64,000 bases of DNA from the NCBI RefSeq assembly GCF_900199405.1, contig NZ_LT963430.1, positions 2,821,605-2,885,604 on the forward strand, read 5' to 3'. The stretch is from Beduinella massiliensis (GTDB lineage Bacteria; Bacillota; Clostridia; Christensenellales; Aristaeellaceae). Below are positions 52,229 through 60,668 of the stretch, piece by piece. The notes below the pieces were generated by a model. It was given only the letters and a program-made list of their open reading frames with translations, was not told the DNA's origin and did not search any database. The translations under genes and the position numbers were made by a program. Position 1 is the stretch's first letter, and every line of letters begins with the position of its first letter.

Positions 52229-53089
52229 ATGTTTCATGACGAAAGGCTTAAAAGTCTCGCCGCTTTACTGGACAATATGCACCGGATCACCGGGCTCAAG
52301 TTTGCGCTGCTCGACGAGCAGGCGCGCGAAATCTACACCGCGAGCTATCAAACGGGTTTTTGCATGCAGCTCAAGCGTGCGCCGGGCGGGTTTCAGCGCT
52401 GCACGACGTGCGACCGCGAAATGATCCTGCGCGCATCGGACGGCGAGGGCATGTACCAATACCGCTGTCACGCGGGGCTCATCGAGGTCGCCGTACCGGT
52501 GACGGAGGGCGGGCGCACGGTCGCGACCATCCTGTTCGGCCAACTGCTGGACAATACGCCCATGGAGCTGCAGTGGCAGCACACGCGCGATTGCTGCCGC
52601 TGGCATCCGGCGCCCGACACGCTGCGCTCTGCCTTTTACGACCTGCGAACGCTTTCGACCGAAGAGATCCGCGCCTGCGCCGAGATCGTCCACGCCTGCG
52701 TCAGCGAGGTGCGCCTGCAGGGGCTGCTCGAGCAGGTTGCTCAGACGGATGGCGACCGGCTTCTGGGCTACATCGACCGCTATTATGCGACGGACCTTTC
52801 GCTCGATACGCTTTCCCGCGCGCTGTCCATCGGCAAGACAAAGCTCTGCGCCATCGCCGCGAGCGAAAGCGGCATGACCGTTTCGCGCCTGATCGCCTCT
52901 CGCCGCGTCGCGGTCGCCTGCCGTATGCTGGAGCTCTCGGACGATTCCATCCAGCAAATTGCGGAAGCCGTCGGCATCCCGGATTACAACTACTTCTCCA
53001 AGGTGTTCAAGTCCATCGAAGGGGTGACGCCCAGCGCCTACCGAAAAAAGAAGCGCCAGCGGGCCGGCGCGCAAAAAGTCCAGCCGTAA
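52229..53089 (+). CDS. PocR-domain AraC-family transcriptional regulator
   Basis: 286 residues. Residues about 8-165 form a PocR ligand-sensing domain (HRITGLKFALLDEQ; FQRCTTCDREMILRASD; YRCHAGLIEVAVPVTEGGRTVATILFGQ), with the Cys residues typical of the fold. The C-terminus has two AraC helix-turn-helix units (TLSRALSIGKTKLCAIAASESGMTVSRLIASRRVAVACRML and IQQIAEAVGIPDYNYFSKVFKSIEGVTPSAYRKK). It is divergent from the sugar transporter-kinase operon and is its likely regulator. Confidence 0.93.
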   Translation: MFHDERLKSLAALLDNMHRITGLKFALLDEQAREIYTASYQTGFCMQLKRAPGGFQRCTTCDREMILRASDGEGMYQYRCHAGLIEVAVPVTEGGRTVATILFGQLLDNTPMELQWQHTRDCCRWHPAPDTLRSAFYDLRTLSTEEIRACAEIVHACVSEVRLQGLLEQVAQTDGDRLLGYIDRYYATDLSLDTLSRALSIGKTKLCAIAASESGMTVSRLIASRRVAVACRMLELSDDSIQQIAEAVGIPDYNYFSKVFKSIEGVTPSAYRKKKRQRAGAQKVQP

Positions 53090-53107
53090 AGCTGGACCTT
53101 CTTTTTT
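53073..53107. terminator. Bidirectional terminator between the AraC-type and znuB genes
   Basis: Stem GTCCAGC / GCTGGAC (53078-53084 with 53091-53097); plus-strand tail CTTCTTTTTT, minus-strand tail TTTTT. It overlaps the last codons of the regulator and serves both convergent genes. Confidence 0.88.
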
Positions 53108-53115
53108 GCGTTTTT

Positions 53116-53949
53116 CTATTTCTTTTTGAGCGGCAGGGTGACGAAGTAGATGGCGGCGCAGATGAGCACGACCGCCGCGCCCGCCGAAGTATTCAGGTAA
53201 TACGAAGCGATCAGCCCGGCCACGCCCGCGAAGAGCGCGAAGATCACGGAAAGGCGGATGTACCAGGCCGCGTTTTTTGCTACGTTGCGCGAAGCGGCTG
53301 CGGGCAGGATCAGGAGGGAGTTGATCAGCAGCATGCCGACCCAGCGAATGGAGAGCATCACCGTCACCGCCACCAGCACGACGAACACGTACTCCACCGC
53401 CCGTTCGCGAACACCCCGGCTGCTCGCAAGCGAAGCGTTCACGCTGGTGAGGAGCAGGGGGTTAAAGACGTAGGCCCAGATCGCGAGCGTCCCCAACAGC
53501 GCCGCCGCCAGGTACAGGAGATCCTGCGGCGTCACCGCGAGGATGTCGCCCACCAGATAGCTCGAATACTTGGCAAACGCGCCGCCCCTGGCCAGAATCA
53601 CCAGGCCCAGCGCGATGGATGTGGACGAGAACACGCTGATGACCGTGTCCGCCGAAGCAGTGTTGCGCTGCTTGATGCGCGTGATGAGCAGCGCCCAGAC
53701 GATGCCGAAAGCGAGCATGGAGGCCTGCTGGCTCGACACCCCCAGCACCACGCCGATCGCGATGCCAGTGAGCGCGCTGTGGCCCAGCGCATCCGAAAAG
53801 AACGCCATCTTGTTGTCCACGGCCATCGTGCCCAGCACGCCGAAGAGCGGGGTGATGAGCAGCATCGCAAGCAGCGCGTTCTTCATGAACGCATACGAAG
53901 CCCACTCGAACGGGAGCAACGTGTCCAGTACCGCGTACAGGATGCTCAC
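53116..53949 (-). CDS. znuB: Zinc/manganese ABC transporter permease
   Basis: ABC-3 family permease of 277 residues with about eight helices. LLITPLFGVLGTMAVDNKMAFFSDALGHSALTGIAIG and MLLINSLLILPAAASRNVAKN are family marks. The GTG at 53949 overlaps the ATPase stop as GTGA. Last gene of the metal-uptake operon. Whether zinc or manganese is carried cannot be decided from the permease; the symbol is by similarity. Confidence 0.92.
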   Translation of the reverse strand: MSILYAVLDTLLPFEWASYAFMKNALLAMLLITPLFGVLGTMAVDNKMAFFSDALGHSALTGIAIGVVLGVSSQQASMLAFGIVWALLITRIKQRNTASADTVISVFSSTSIALGLVILARGGAFAKYSSYLVGDILAVTPQDLLYLAAALLGTLAIWAYVFNPLLLTSVNASLASSRGVRERAVEYVFVVLVAVTVMLSIRWVGMLLINSLLILPAAASRNVAKNAAWYIRLSVIFALFAGVAGLIASYYLNTSAGAAVVLICAAIYFVTLPLKKK

Positions 53950-54698
53950 GCTTCATTCCCCCTCGCATAAAACACCCGGGCAAACTCGGGCGAGTCGAAT
54001 ACGTCCTTGGGCCTCCCCTGGCGAAGCACTGTGCCCTGCATGAGCACCACGTGATCCGCGTAGCGCCTGACGACGTCCAGGTCATGTGAAACGAGCAGCA
54101 CGGCCATGTGGTTGTGGCTGCGCAGCGCAGCGACGGTCTGATAAAAGGACTCCAGGCCGTTTTGATCCACGCCGGATACCGGCTCGTCGAGGATGAGGAG
54201 ATCGGGCTGCGGGCAAAGGGCGAGCGCAAGCAGCACGCGCTGCAGCTCGCCGCCCGAAAGCGCGCCCAGCCGCCTGTCCGCCAGCTTTTCGCACTCCGTA
54301 CGCGAAAGGGCCTCCAAAGCGGTCCCGCGCATGCGTTTGGAAACGCCCAGCCAGACTGCGCGCCGCGACAGCGCCGCCGCCATGAAGTCCAGAACCGTCA
54401 CCGGAGAACTCCTGTCGAACTCCAGCTGCTGGGGCACGTAACCCGTGCGCACCGCGGCGGCGGGCTTTCCATCCTGCGTGAGGTGACGCACCGTGCCCGT
54501 GAAGGGAATCTCCTCGAGCAGCGCGCGGATCAGCGTCGTCTTGCCCGCCCCGTTGGTGCCGATCAGCGCCGTCAGCTCGCCGCAGTGCACGTGCAGATTC
54601 ACGTCGTGCAGCAGCGTCTGTCCGTCGCGCACGACGGACAGGTCGTCCACCTCGATGCGGCAAAGCCCGCACGCCTTGTGCTCCGTATGCTCGCTCAT
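53946..54698 (-). CDS. znuC: Zinc/manganese ABC transporter ATP-binding protein
   Basis: 250 residues. Walker A GTNGAGKTT, Q-loop YVPQQLEFD, signature LSGGELQRV, Walker B LLILDEPVSG, and H-loop VSHDLD are all intact. A 10-residue N-terminal His/Cys segment (HTEHKACGLC) precedes the fold and could bind metal. ATG overlaps the znuA stop as ATGA, and its own stop overlaps znuB, so all three are translationally coupled. Confidence 0.95.
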   Translation of the reverse strand: MSEHTEHKACGLCRIEVDDLSVVRDGQTLLHDVNLHVHCGELTALIGTNGAGKTTLIRALLEEIPFTGTVRHLTQDGKPAAAVRTGYVPQQLEFDRSSPVTVLDFMAAALSRRAVWLGVSKRMRGTALEALSRTECEKLADRRLGALSGGELQRVLLALALCPQPDLLILDEPVSGVDQNGLESFYQTVAALRSHNHMAVLLVSHDLDVVRRYADHVVLMQGTVLRQGRPKDVFDSPEFARVFYARGNEA

Positions 54699-55597
54699 CT
54701 GTTCAGCGCCTCCGCCAGCGTGTCCGCGTTTTCGCGCATCTTCTTTTCGTATGCGTCCTTATCAAGGTCGCCTGTGACGATCGGGTCGAGCGTGTAGATG
54801 CCGGCGCCCGTCTCCCTTGCGATGGTTTCCGCAGCGCGGTCAGGATACTGCGGCTCCACGAACAGCGCTGCGATACCCTTTTCCCGTACGAGATCCACGG
54901 TGTGCGCGATCTCCTGCGTCGTGGGCTCGCTGCCCGGCTCGCGCTCGATGACGGCCGCGACGTGCAGATCAAACGCCTCCGCAAAGTACGGGAACGCCTC
55001 GTGGAACGTGATGATCTCACGGCTCTTCACGTCCGCGAGCTGCGCGCGCAGATCGTTCCCAAGCGACGTAAGCCTGGAGGCGTAGGCCTCACCGTTTGCT
55101 TCGTAGGCCTTCGCGTGTTCAGGGTCGGCCTGTGCCAGCCCTGCCGCGATGTTTCGCACCTGCTGCGCCGCGCGCACGGGATCCAGCCACACGTGGGCGT
55201 TCTCCTCGCCCGACGCGTCCTGAATCATTTCGACGCCTTCGGAGGCGGTGATTACATGAAGCTCCGTGAACTGCTCGCTCACGCGGCTCATGAAGCTTTC
55301 CATGCCCGCGCCGTTGATGACGAATACGTCCGCCTTTTCAAGCGCCTTCATGTCCGCCGGAAGCAGCTGATAGTCGTGCAGGCAGCCGGTCTGCTGCTCG
55401 GCCATGTTCGTCAGCGAAATGCCCTCGACGCCGTCCGTGACGTTTGCGGTCAAGACGTACATAGGGTAAAACGATGTGACGATCGCCAGCGTCGCGCCAC
55501 CAGTCTCTTCCGTCTTCTCCGGGGCTTCAGCCGCGCATCCGCCGAGGCAGAGCAGGGCGGCCGCAAGCAAAGAGATAAGCTGAAATCTTCTGCGCAT
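54695..55597 (-). CDS. znuA: Zinc/manganese-binding lipoprotein
   Basis: Cluster A-I substrate-binding lipoprotein of 300 residues. Lipobox LGGC (Cys21) ends the signal peptide. Metal ligands are likely the His in CLHDYQLLP, NAHVWLDP and TFHEAFPYFAE, plus an acidic residue near the C-terminus. There is no long His-rich loop of the kind common in zinc-specific ZnuA, so manganese is possible. First gene of the operon; GGAGG precedes the ATG. Confidence 0.93.
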   Translation of the reverse strand: MRRRFQLISLLAAALLCLGGCAAEAPEKTEETGGATLAIVTSFYPMYVLTANVTDGVEGISLTNMAEQQTGCLHDYQLLPADMKALEKADVFVINGAGMESFMSRVSEQFTELHVITASEGVEMIQDASGEENAHVWLDPVRAAQQVRNIAAGLAQADPEHAKAYEANGEAYASRLTSLGNDLRAQLADVKSREIITFHEAFPYFAEAFDLHVAAVIEREPGSEPTTQEIAHTVDLVREKGIAALFVEPQYPDRAAETIARETGAGIYTLDPIVTGDLDKDAYEKKMRENADTLAEALNR

Positions 55598-55614
55598 GAT
55601 GAACCTCCTGTTTG

Positions 55615-55663
55615 GCGGGCAGTGCCCGCATCGTTATTATAGCGTAGATTGTACGTTTGTCAA
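55615..55663 (-). promoter_or_regulatory. Promoter of the metal-uptake operon with palindromic site
   Basis: Perfect TTGACA (55663-55658), a 16-base spacer, perfect TATAAT (55641-55636). Just downstream a 15-bp palindrome GCGGGCA-G-TGCCCGC (55615-55629) covers about +1 to +15. It could be an operator for a metal-responsive repressor or an RNA hairpin. Confidence 0.7.
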
Positions 55664-55710
55664 ACGCGCAGACTGGCCGCCCGGCGGATGCGCATAAGCC
55701 CCGTATACGA

Positions 55711-55749
55711 CAAGAAAGCCCCTCGAAAACTGCTGTCTTCAAGGGACTT
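55711..55749 (-). terminator. Terminator of the tRNA pair
   Basis: Stem AAGCCCCT / AGGGACTT (55716-55723 with 55742-55749, one mismatch) with further pairing inside; TTCTTG follows on the minus strand. Confidence 0.6.
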
Positions 55750-55751
55750 GC

Positions 55752-55828
55752 TGGTAGCGGCAATGTGATTCGAACACATGACACTTCGGGTATGAACCGA
55801 ATGCTCTGGCCAACTGAGCTATGCCGCC
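55752..55828 (-). tRNA. tRNA-Met (anticodon CAT, elongator)
   Basis: 77 nt including an encoded CCA. Acceptor GGCGGCA / TGCCGCT, D-arm TAGCTCAGTTGGCCAGAGCA, anticodon loop in CGGTTCATACCCG (CAT), T-arm ATGTGTTCGAATCACAT. The first pair is G-U and not the C-A mismatch of initiators, so it is the elongator. Confidence 0.95.
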
Positions 55829-55831
55829 AAA

Positions 55832-55908
55832 TGGTTGCGGGGGGAGGATTTGAACCTCCGACCTTCGGGTTATGAGCCCGACGAGCTGCCAGACTGCTCC
55901 ACCCCGCG
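55832..55908 (-). tRNA. tRNA-fMet (initiator, anticodon CAT)
   Basis: 77 nt including CCA. It starts CGCGGGG and ends CCCCGCA, giving the unpaired C1-A72 of initiator tRNA. The anticodon stem has the three G-C pairs GGG / CCC around CTCATAA. It lies 3 bases upstream of tRNA-Met in the same transcript. Confidence 0.96.
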
Positions 55909-55939
55909 TCATTTATGCGCCGCATCAGCGACAGAGACT

Positions 55940-55968
55940 ATAATACACCATACTGCGTGGAATGTCAA
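55940..55968 (-). promoter_or_regulatory. Promoter of the tRNA-fMet/tRNA-Met unit
   Basis: Perfect TTGACA (55968-55963), 17 bases, TATTAT (55945-55940, 5 of 6). The -35 overlaps the stop codon of the Ppx/GppA gene. Confidence 0.8.
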
Positions 55969-56867
55969 CCCTTTTTTGCAACTTTTTTGCGCAAATACCC
56001 ATCCAGATTGCCGTGATCCGACACGACGATGGACTCAATGGCGAGAGAATCCATGCAGGCGGCCAATATGGCGATCCCGTGCACCACGATATCCGCCCGC
56101 TGCGGCTGAAGGCCGGGCAGGCGCTTTCGCTCCTCCACGCTCATCGGCGAGAGCTTTTCACCCCACGAGAGCACAATTTCCCGCGTCAGCGCGTGCCCTT
56201 CGACCAGCGCGCGGTCGAACGATGTGATCGCCCGATCCATTGCGCCCAGCGTCGTAAACGTCCCGCCGACGCCAACCCAGGTCTGCGGTCTGGGGCAGGC
56301 CAATATACCGCCCGCGCCCCGCACGAGGATATCCTGCGCGAGCTCGATGACAGCGTAAAAGTCGTCCCGATGAGCGATCCTTCGCTGGCGTGCCAGCCGC
56401 ACCGCACCCATCTGCAGACTGACCGCAGCCATCGCCGCGCCGTCCTCCCCCACGGTCAGCTCCGTCGAGCCTCCGCCGATGTCGATCATGCCGCACAACC
56501 CGGGCTTTGCCGCGCCCGCGTAGGAGAGCAATGCTTCCTGTTCGCCGGTGCAGACGTCCAGCGTGAGTCCCGTCATCGAACGGATGCGCTCTATGAATGC
56601 ATCGCCGTTCTTCGCGTCGCGCACTGCGCTGGTCGCAAAGATGTAAATCTTGCCCGCCCCCGCTTCGCGCGCCTTTCGTTCCAGCTCGCGCGAGGCCGAG
56701 GCGGATACCTCCATGCTCTCCTCGGTCAGCGCGCCGTCGACGAGGCCCGCGAAAAGGCGCGTGCCGCATCGATCGCGCAGAACCGGGGTGATCGCGCCGT
56801 TTGCCGCGGCGTCCGCGACGAGCAGGCGAACCGAGTTGGAGCCGATTCCGATGGCTGCCAGACGCAT
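55965..56867 (-). CDS. Ppx/GppA-family phosphatase
   Basis: Exopolyphosphatase/pppGpp phosphatase-like protein of 300 residues, starting MRLAAIGIGSNSVRLLVAD at 56867 after GGAGG. ASKHA-fold marks: GIGSNSVRLLV, ATSAVRDAKNG (catalytic-region Arg), TGEQEALLSY (catalytic Glu) and MIDIGGGSTEL. It is a single Ppx-GppA domain without the C-terminal HD domain of long PPX. It follows divIC, whose terminator lies between them. Confidence 0.9.
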   Translation of the reverse strand: MRLAAIGIGSNSVRLLVADAAANGAITPVLRDRCGTRLFAGLVDGALTEESMEVSASASRELERKAREAGAGKIYIFATSAVRDAKNGDAFIERIRSMTGLTLDVCTGEQEALLSYAGAAKPGLCGMIDIGGGSTELTVGEDGAAMAAVSLQMGAVRLARQRRIAHRDDFYAVIELAQDILVRGAGGILACPRPQTWVGVGGTFTTLGAMDRAITSFDRALVEGHALTREIVLSWGEKLSPMSVEERKRLPGLQPQRADIVVHGIAILAACMDSLAIESIVVSDHGNLDGYLRKKVAKKG

Positions 56868-56905
56868 GGTGTCTTCCTCCTTTGTTATGCCGGTTTCAGG
56901 GGAAC

Positions 56906-56930
56906 AAAAAACCCCGCTCAAGCTGCGGGG
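56906..56930 (-). terminator. Terminator at the divIC stop codon
   Basis: Stem CCCCGC / GCGGGG (56912-56917 with 56925-56930) followed on the minus strand by TTTTTTG. The divIC stop codon lies in the loop. Confidence 0.85.
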
Positions 56931-57340
56931 ACATAGAGCGGGTCGGGGTTGGGCTCCTGCTGCGCGGGCGCAGAGGTATCCGGCGCGGGTTCCGCCATCT
57001 CAGGCGATGCCAGCGGCAAATCCGGTTCGGTTTCCGTCTGCTCGGGCAGATTGGTCACGACAAAGCGCGCCTCGCCCGGCATCATATAGCCGTATTCGCG
57101 GCGGGCCGTACGCTCGATGAACGCTTCTGTGCCGACGGTTTCAAGCTGCTGGCGAATCTGCACGCCCTCCATGCACGCCTCGTAATAGCTGTTGCTCAAC
57201 TCCACGAGCGTCAGCTCCTGTTCGTTGATGCGCGCTTCCCGCGCGCTGTAACGCCAGGTGATGAGCGCGATGGCAGGCACCATCACGATGATCCAGAACC
57301 TCGGAGCAAAGCGTGCGCGGCGGCGACGGCTGGAAGCCAT
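56918..57340 (-). CDS. divIC: Septum formation initiator family protein (DivIC/FtsB)
   Basis: 140 residues: basic N-terminus, one transmembrane helix (about 15-31), a coiled-coil (ARINEQELTLVELSNSYYEACMEGVQIRQQLETV), the conserved FIERTARREYGYMMPGEARF, and a Pro/Glu-rich tail of about 40 residues that is longer than usual. Bitopic divisome protein. AAGGGG precedes the ATG. Order yabP-yabQ-divIC is as in Bacillus. Confidence 0.9.
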   Translation of the reverse strand: MASSRRRRARFAPRFWIIVMVPAIALITWRYSAREARINEQELTLVELSNSYYEACMEGVQIRQQLETVGTEAFIERTARREYGYMMPGEARFVVTNLPEQTETEPDLPLASPEMAEPAPDTSAPAQQEPNPDPLYVPAA

Positions 57341-57445
57341 GGGAGTCCCCTTCTTTCCGGTGAAACTATGTCTGTCTATATTCGCAGCGAAAGGGCAATT
57401 TCCTTCCGGCTTCAGGCGGTTCCCACGTTTTTTCCGAAAAATTTT

Positions 57446-57820
57446 TTACTTCCCGATTTTCTGCCCTATATGTGCGATTGCCCGTCCTGGCCCGGTCTCG
57501 AGGAAGCGTCGTCCGGCTCGCCCGAGCAGGCGCAGCAGCGCCTGAACCGCCCGGCTGATCCCGGCCAGATACAGCAGCAGGCCGCTCGCCATGCCCATCA
57601 GCATGTACGGACGGAGCCCCTCGTGCGAAAGCGACCCCACCAAAAGCGCCGCAGGCAGAAGCGAAAGCAGGCCAAAAAGCACGTCGAGCACGCCTGTCAG
57701 CACGGGCCCTGCGCGAAGAAGGCGGCGAAAACCGCGCAGGATGTCATATAGGATGCCGGCGGCGAGCCCTGCATACAGCATCGCGAGGAACACGCCGCTC
57801 TGGCGGGCCGCCTCTTTCAT
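57446..57820 (-). CDS. yabQ: Spore cortex biosynthesis protein YabQ
   Basis: Membrane protein of 124 residues with about four helices. AGLAAGILYDILRGFRRLLR, VLDVLFGLLSLLPAALLV and EGLRPYMLMGMASGLLLYLAGIS match the YabQ pattern (YDxxR, DxxF, EGxxRxYxxxG). YabQ is needed for cortex formation in Bacillus. The ATG overlaps the yabP stop as ATGA. divIC follows after 105 bases. Confidence 0.88.
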   Translation of the reverse strand: MKEAARQSGVFLAMLYAGLAAGILYDILRGFRRLLRAGPVLTGVLDVLFGLLSLLPAALLVGSLSHEGLRPYMLMGMASGLLLYLAGISRAVQALLRLLGRAGRRFLETGPGRAIAHIGQKIGK

Positions 57821-58143
57821 CGGAACATGCGCGAGAAAAATCCGCCCCGCGCCGCCTGTGCCTGCGGTTGGCCGTATTCGATGCCCGTGATGTCCCCTTC
57901 AACGATGAGCTGTCCTTCCTCCAGATGCAGCCGCGCGATGTGCAGGCCGTCGCCCAGCAGCGTGATCTCCCCGCCGCTCGTCGACAGAACGACCTCCTGC
58001 TCGTCAAAGCGAACCACGTCATTTACCCCTGTCACGTTTGCGCGGCGCCTGTTTTCCAGCGTCACCGCGTGCGTGCGGGGCGTCTTGGGCTGTTCCCTGG
58101 CTTCCTTTGCCGGTATGACTTCCTTCGGCGTTTCAGCGCTCAT
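57817..58143 (-). CDS. yabP: Sporulation protein YabP
   Basis: 108 residues from ATG 58143, 6 bases after GGAGGG; another ATG six bases upstream touches that site. HAVTLENRRRANVTGVNDVVRFDEQEVVLSTSGGEITLLGDGLHIARLHLEEGQLIVEGDITGIEYG is the YabP domain (related to YqfC). It is needed for cortex/coat assembly in Bacillus. First gene of yabP-yabQ-divIC. Confidence 0.92.
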   Translation of the reverse strand: MSAETPKEVIPAKEAREQPKTPRTHAVTLENRRRANVTGVNDVVRFDEQEVVLSTSGGEITLLGDGLHIARLHLEEGQLIVEGDITGIEYGQPQAQAARGGFFSRMFR

Positions 58144-58195
58144 GGTCATCCCTCCTCGTGGAAAGATATGCCCGCCCCTTTGCCAATATGACAGA

Positions 58196-58223
58196 CGCGC
58201 GCGGGGCCGAAACCCCGCGCGCG
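58196..58223. terminator. GC hairpin downstream of kbl
   Basis: Perfect 11-bp stem CGCGCGCGGGG / CCCCGCGCGCG with a 6-base loop, 20 bases past the kbl stop. No T-run follows, so termination would rely on stem strength. Confidence 0.55.
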
Positions 58224-58243
58224 ACGACTGATCGCTCTTCCTT

Positions 58244-59434
58244 TCAGATGCCCATTTCCTGCTTGACCTTCGCAAAGCATTCTACAGCGAAGTCGAGGTC
58301 TTCCTTCGTATGCGCGGCGGAAATCTGCGTGCGGATGCGCGCCTTTCCCTGCGGCACGACCGGATAGCTGAACCCGACCACGTACACGCCCAGCTCCAGC
58401 ATGCGGGCGGCGAAGGCTGTCGCGACCTTGGCGTCGTAGAGCATGACGGCGACGATCGGATGATCGCTCTCGATGATGTCAAAGCCCACGTGCCGGATCT
58501 TCTCGCGGAAATAGCGGGTGTTCTCGTGCACCTTGTCGCGCAGCGCGGTGCTCTCCTCGAGCATTTCAAACGTGCGCAGCGCGCCGCTGGCGATCGAGGG
58601 GGCGAGCGTGTTGGAGAACAGGTAAGGCCGGCTCTTCTGGCGCAGCAAATCCACGATTTCCTTTCGCGCGCTGGTGTAGCCTCCGGAGGCGCCGCCCAGC
58701 GCCTTGCCCAACGTGCCCGTGATGATGTCCACGCGCCCCACGACGCCGCAATGCTCCGGCGTGCCGCGCCCGTGCGCGCCCATGAAGCCGACCGCGTGGC
58801 TGTCGTCCACCATGACCAGTGCGTCGTAGCGGTCCGCCAGGTCGCAGATGCCAGCGAGGTTGGCGACGATGCCGTCCATGGAGAAGACGCCGTCGGTCGC
58901 GATGAGCTTGACGCGCGCGCCCGCCTCCTGCGCTTCCTTCAGGCAGCGCTCCAGATCCTGCAGGTCGTTATTCTGATAGCGATAACGCTGGGCTTTGCAA
59001 AGCCTGACGCCGTCGATGATGCTCGCGTGGTTCAGCGCGTCGGAGATCACCGCGTCCTCCGGGCCGAGCAGCGTCTCGAACAGGCCGCCGTTTGCGTCGA
59101 AGCAGGAGGAGTACAGGATCGTGTCCTCCATGCCCAGGAAGCCCGAGATCTTGCTTTCGAGCTGCTTATGAATTTCCTGCGTGCCGCAGATGAAGCGCAC
59201 CGACGACAGGCCGTAACCCCAGACGTCATAGCTTTCCTTGGCCACCCGGATGATCTCCGCGTTGTCTGCAAGGCCAAGATAGTTGTTGGCGCACATGTTG
59301 AGCACGTGCTTCGCCTGGGTGGTGTCGATACGGCTCGCCTGCGGGGTCGTGATGATGCGCTCTTCCTTAAAGGTGCCGTCCGCCCGGCTCTGCTCCACCG
59401 CCTGGCGGTAGAGATCCAGTCCCGTCTTTCTCAT
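58244..59434 (-). CDS. kbl: 2-amino-3-ketobutyrate CoA ligase
   Basis: Second step of threonine breakdown: cleaves 2-amino-3-oxobutyrate to glycine and acetyl-CoA with PLP. The 396 residues contain [67 protein letters not shown] and the PLP lysine in [22 protein letters not shown] precedes the ATG. It lies 21 bases after tdh. Confidence 0.96.
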   Translation of the reverse strand: MRKTGLDLYRQAVEQSRADGTFKEERIITTPQASRIDTTQAKHVLNMCANNYLGLADNAEIIRVAKESYDVWGYGLSSVRFICGTQEIHKQLESKISGFLGMEDTILYSSCFDANGGLFETLLGPEDAVISDALNHASIIDGVRLCKAQRYRYQNNDLQDLERCLKEAQEAGARVKLIATDGVFSMDGIVANLAGICDLADRYDALVMVDDSHAVGFMGAHGRGTPEHCGVVGRVDIITGTLGKALGGASGGYTSARKEIVDLLRQKSRPYLFSNTLAPSIASGALRTFEMLEESTALRDKVHENTRYFREKIRHVGFDIIESDHPIVAVMLYDAKVATAFAARMLELGVYVVGFSYPVVPQGKARIRTQISAAHTKEDLDFAVECFAKVKQEMGI

Positions 59435-59455
59435 GCTCCGCTTCCTTTCGTTCCG

Positions 59456-60502
59456 TCACTCAGCGTGCGTCCAGTCGAGCACGACCTTGCCGCACTGGCC
59501 GCTGTTCATGACCTCAAAGCCCTTCTCAAAGTCCTGATACCCAAAGCGATGGGTGATGATGCCGTCGATCTTGAGCCCGCTGTTCAGCATCGCCATCATC
59601 TTGTACCACGTTTCGAACATCTGGCGGCCGTAGATGCCCTTGATCTCCAGGCAGTTCCAGACGATCTTGTTCCAAGGCACGACCGTGTCGCCGCTCTGGA
59701 TGCCCAACACGGCGATTTTTCCGCCGTTGTACATGTTGTCGATCATGCTGTTGAAGGCCTTGCCGCTGCCCGACATTTCCAAGCCGACGTCGAATCCTTC
59801 CGAGATGCCCAGCTCGTGCATCTTATCTTCCAGCCGCTCGCGCGCGACGTTGACCGTGTGGCAGGGGCAGAGGCTTCGCGCGAGGTTTAGTCTGTAGTCG
59901 TTCATGTCCGTGATGACCACGTGGCGCGCGCCCACGTGGCAGCAGATCGCCGCCGCCATGATGCCGATGGGGCCCGCGCCGGTGATGAGCACGTCCTCGC
60001 CGATGAGGTCGTACGTCAGCGCGGTGTGCACGGCGTTGCCCAGCGGGTCGAACGAGGAGCAGAGCTCCTCCGGGATGCCCGGCTCGCACTTGATGACGTT
60101 GGTGTCGGGGATCACGAGATACTGGGCGAACGCGCCGTCGCGGTTGACGCCCACGCCGCGCGTCTCCTTGCACAGATGGCGCTTGCCGCCCTTGCAGTTG
60201 CGGCAATGCCCGCAGACGATGTGCCCCTCGCCCGAGACGATGTCGCCCACATGATAGCCGCGCACGCTCTCGCCCATTTCCACGATTTCGCCTACAAACT
60301 CGTGCCCGATGGTCATCGGCGGCTTGATCGTCGCCTGCGACCACGGATCCCAGTTGTAGATGTGCAGATCGGTCCCACAGATCGAGGTATAGTGGATCTT
60401 GATTTTGACGTCGTTCGTGCCGACGTCGGGGATGGCGACCCTTCGCAGTTCAAGTCCCGGCCCGGCCTGCGCCTTCACCAGCGCGGGCATCGTTTGTGCC
60501 AT
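59456..60502 (-). CDS. tdh: L-threonine 3-dehydrogenase
   Basis: Zinc-dependent medium-chain dehydrogenase that oxidises threonine to 2-amino-3-oxobutyrate. The 348 residues have catalytic zinc ligands in [10 protein letters not shown] and GHEFVGE, structural-zinc cysteines in [15 protein letters not shown], the Rossmann loop [13 protein letters not shown] and the end [16 protein letters not shown]. The neighbour kbl makes this the Tdh-Kbl pathway. AGAAGG precedes the ATG. Confidence 0.95.
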   Translation of the reverse strand: MAQTMPALVKAQAGPGLELRRVAIPDVGTNDVKIKIHYTSICGTDLHIYNWDPWSQATIKPPMTIGHEFVGEIVEMGESVRGYHVGDIVSGEGHIVCGHCRNCKGGKRHLCKETRGVGVNRDGAFAQYLVIPDTNVIKCEPGIPEELCSSFDPLGNAVHTALTYDLIGEDVLITGAGPIGIMAAAICCHVGARHVVITDMNDYRLNLARSLCPCHTVNVARERLEDKMHELGISEGFDVGLEMSGSGKAFNSMIDNMYNGGKIAVLGIQSGDTVVPWNKIVWNCLEIKGIYGRQMFETWYKMMAMLNSGLKIDGIITHRFGYQDFEKGFEVMNSGQCGKVVLDWTHAE

Positions 60503-60571
60503 ATAGATACCTTCTTTCTGTACGCAGGGCCATGCGCCGCATTGCGCGCGGGCCCCTCATTCGACAAAATC

Positions 60572-60600
60572 ATCATAGCATAATTGTGCGCTTTTTTCAA
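60572..60600 (-). promoter_or_regulatory. Promoter of tdh-kbl
   Basis: TTGAAA (60600-60595, 5 of 6), 17 bases, TATGAT (60577-60572, 5 of 6). Confidence 0.7.
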
Positions 60601-60615
60601 CATCGCACAATGAAC

Positions 60616-60659
60616 GCAAAAGCCGCCGGAACGCGTCCCATTGGGGCGCGTTCCGGCGG
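60616..60659 (-). terminator. Terminator of the orphan solute-binding protein gene
   Basis: Perfect 13-bp stem CCGCCGGAACGCG / CGCGTTCCGGCGG (60623-60635 with 60647-60659), followed on the minus strand by CTTTTG. Confidence 0.88.
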
Positions 60660-60668
60660 TCCCGCATT

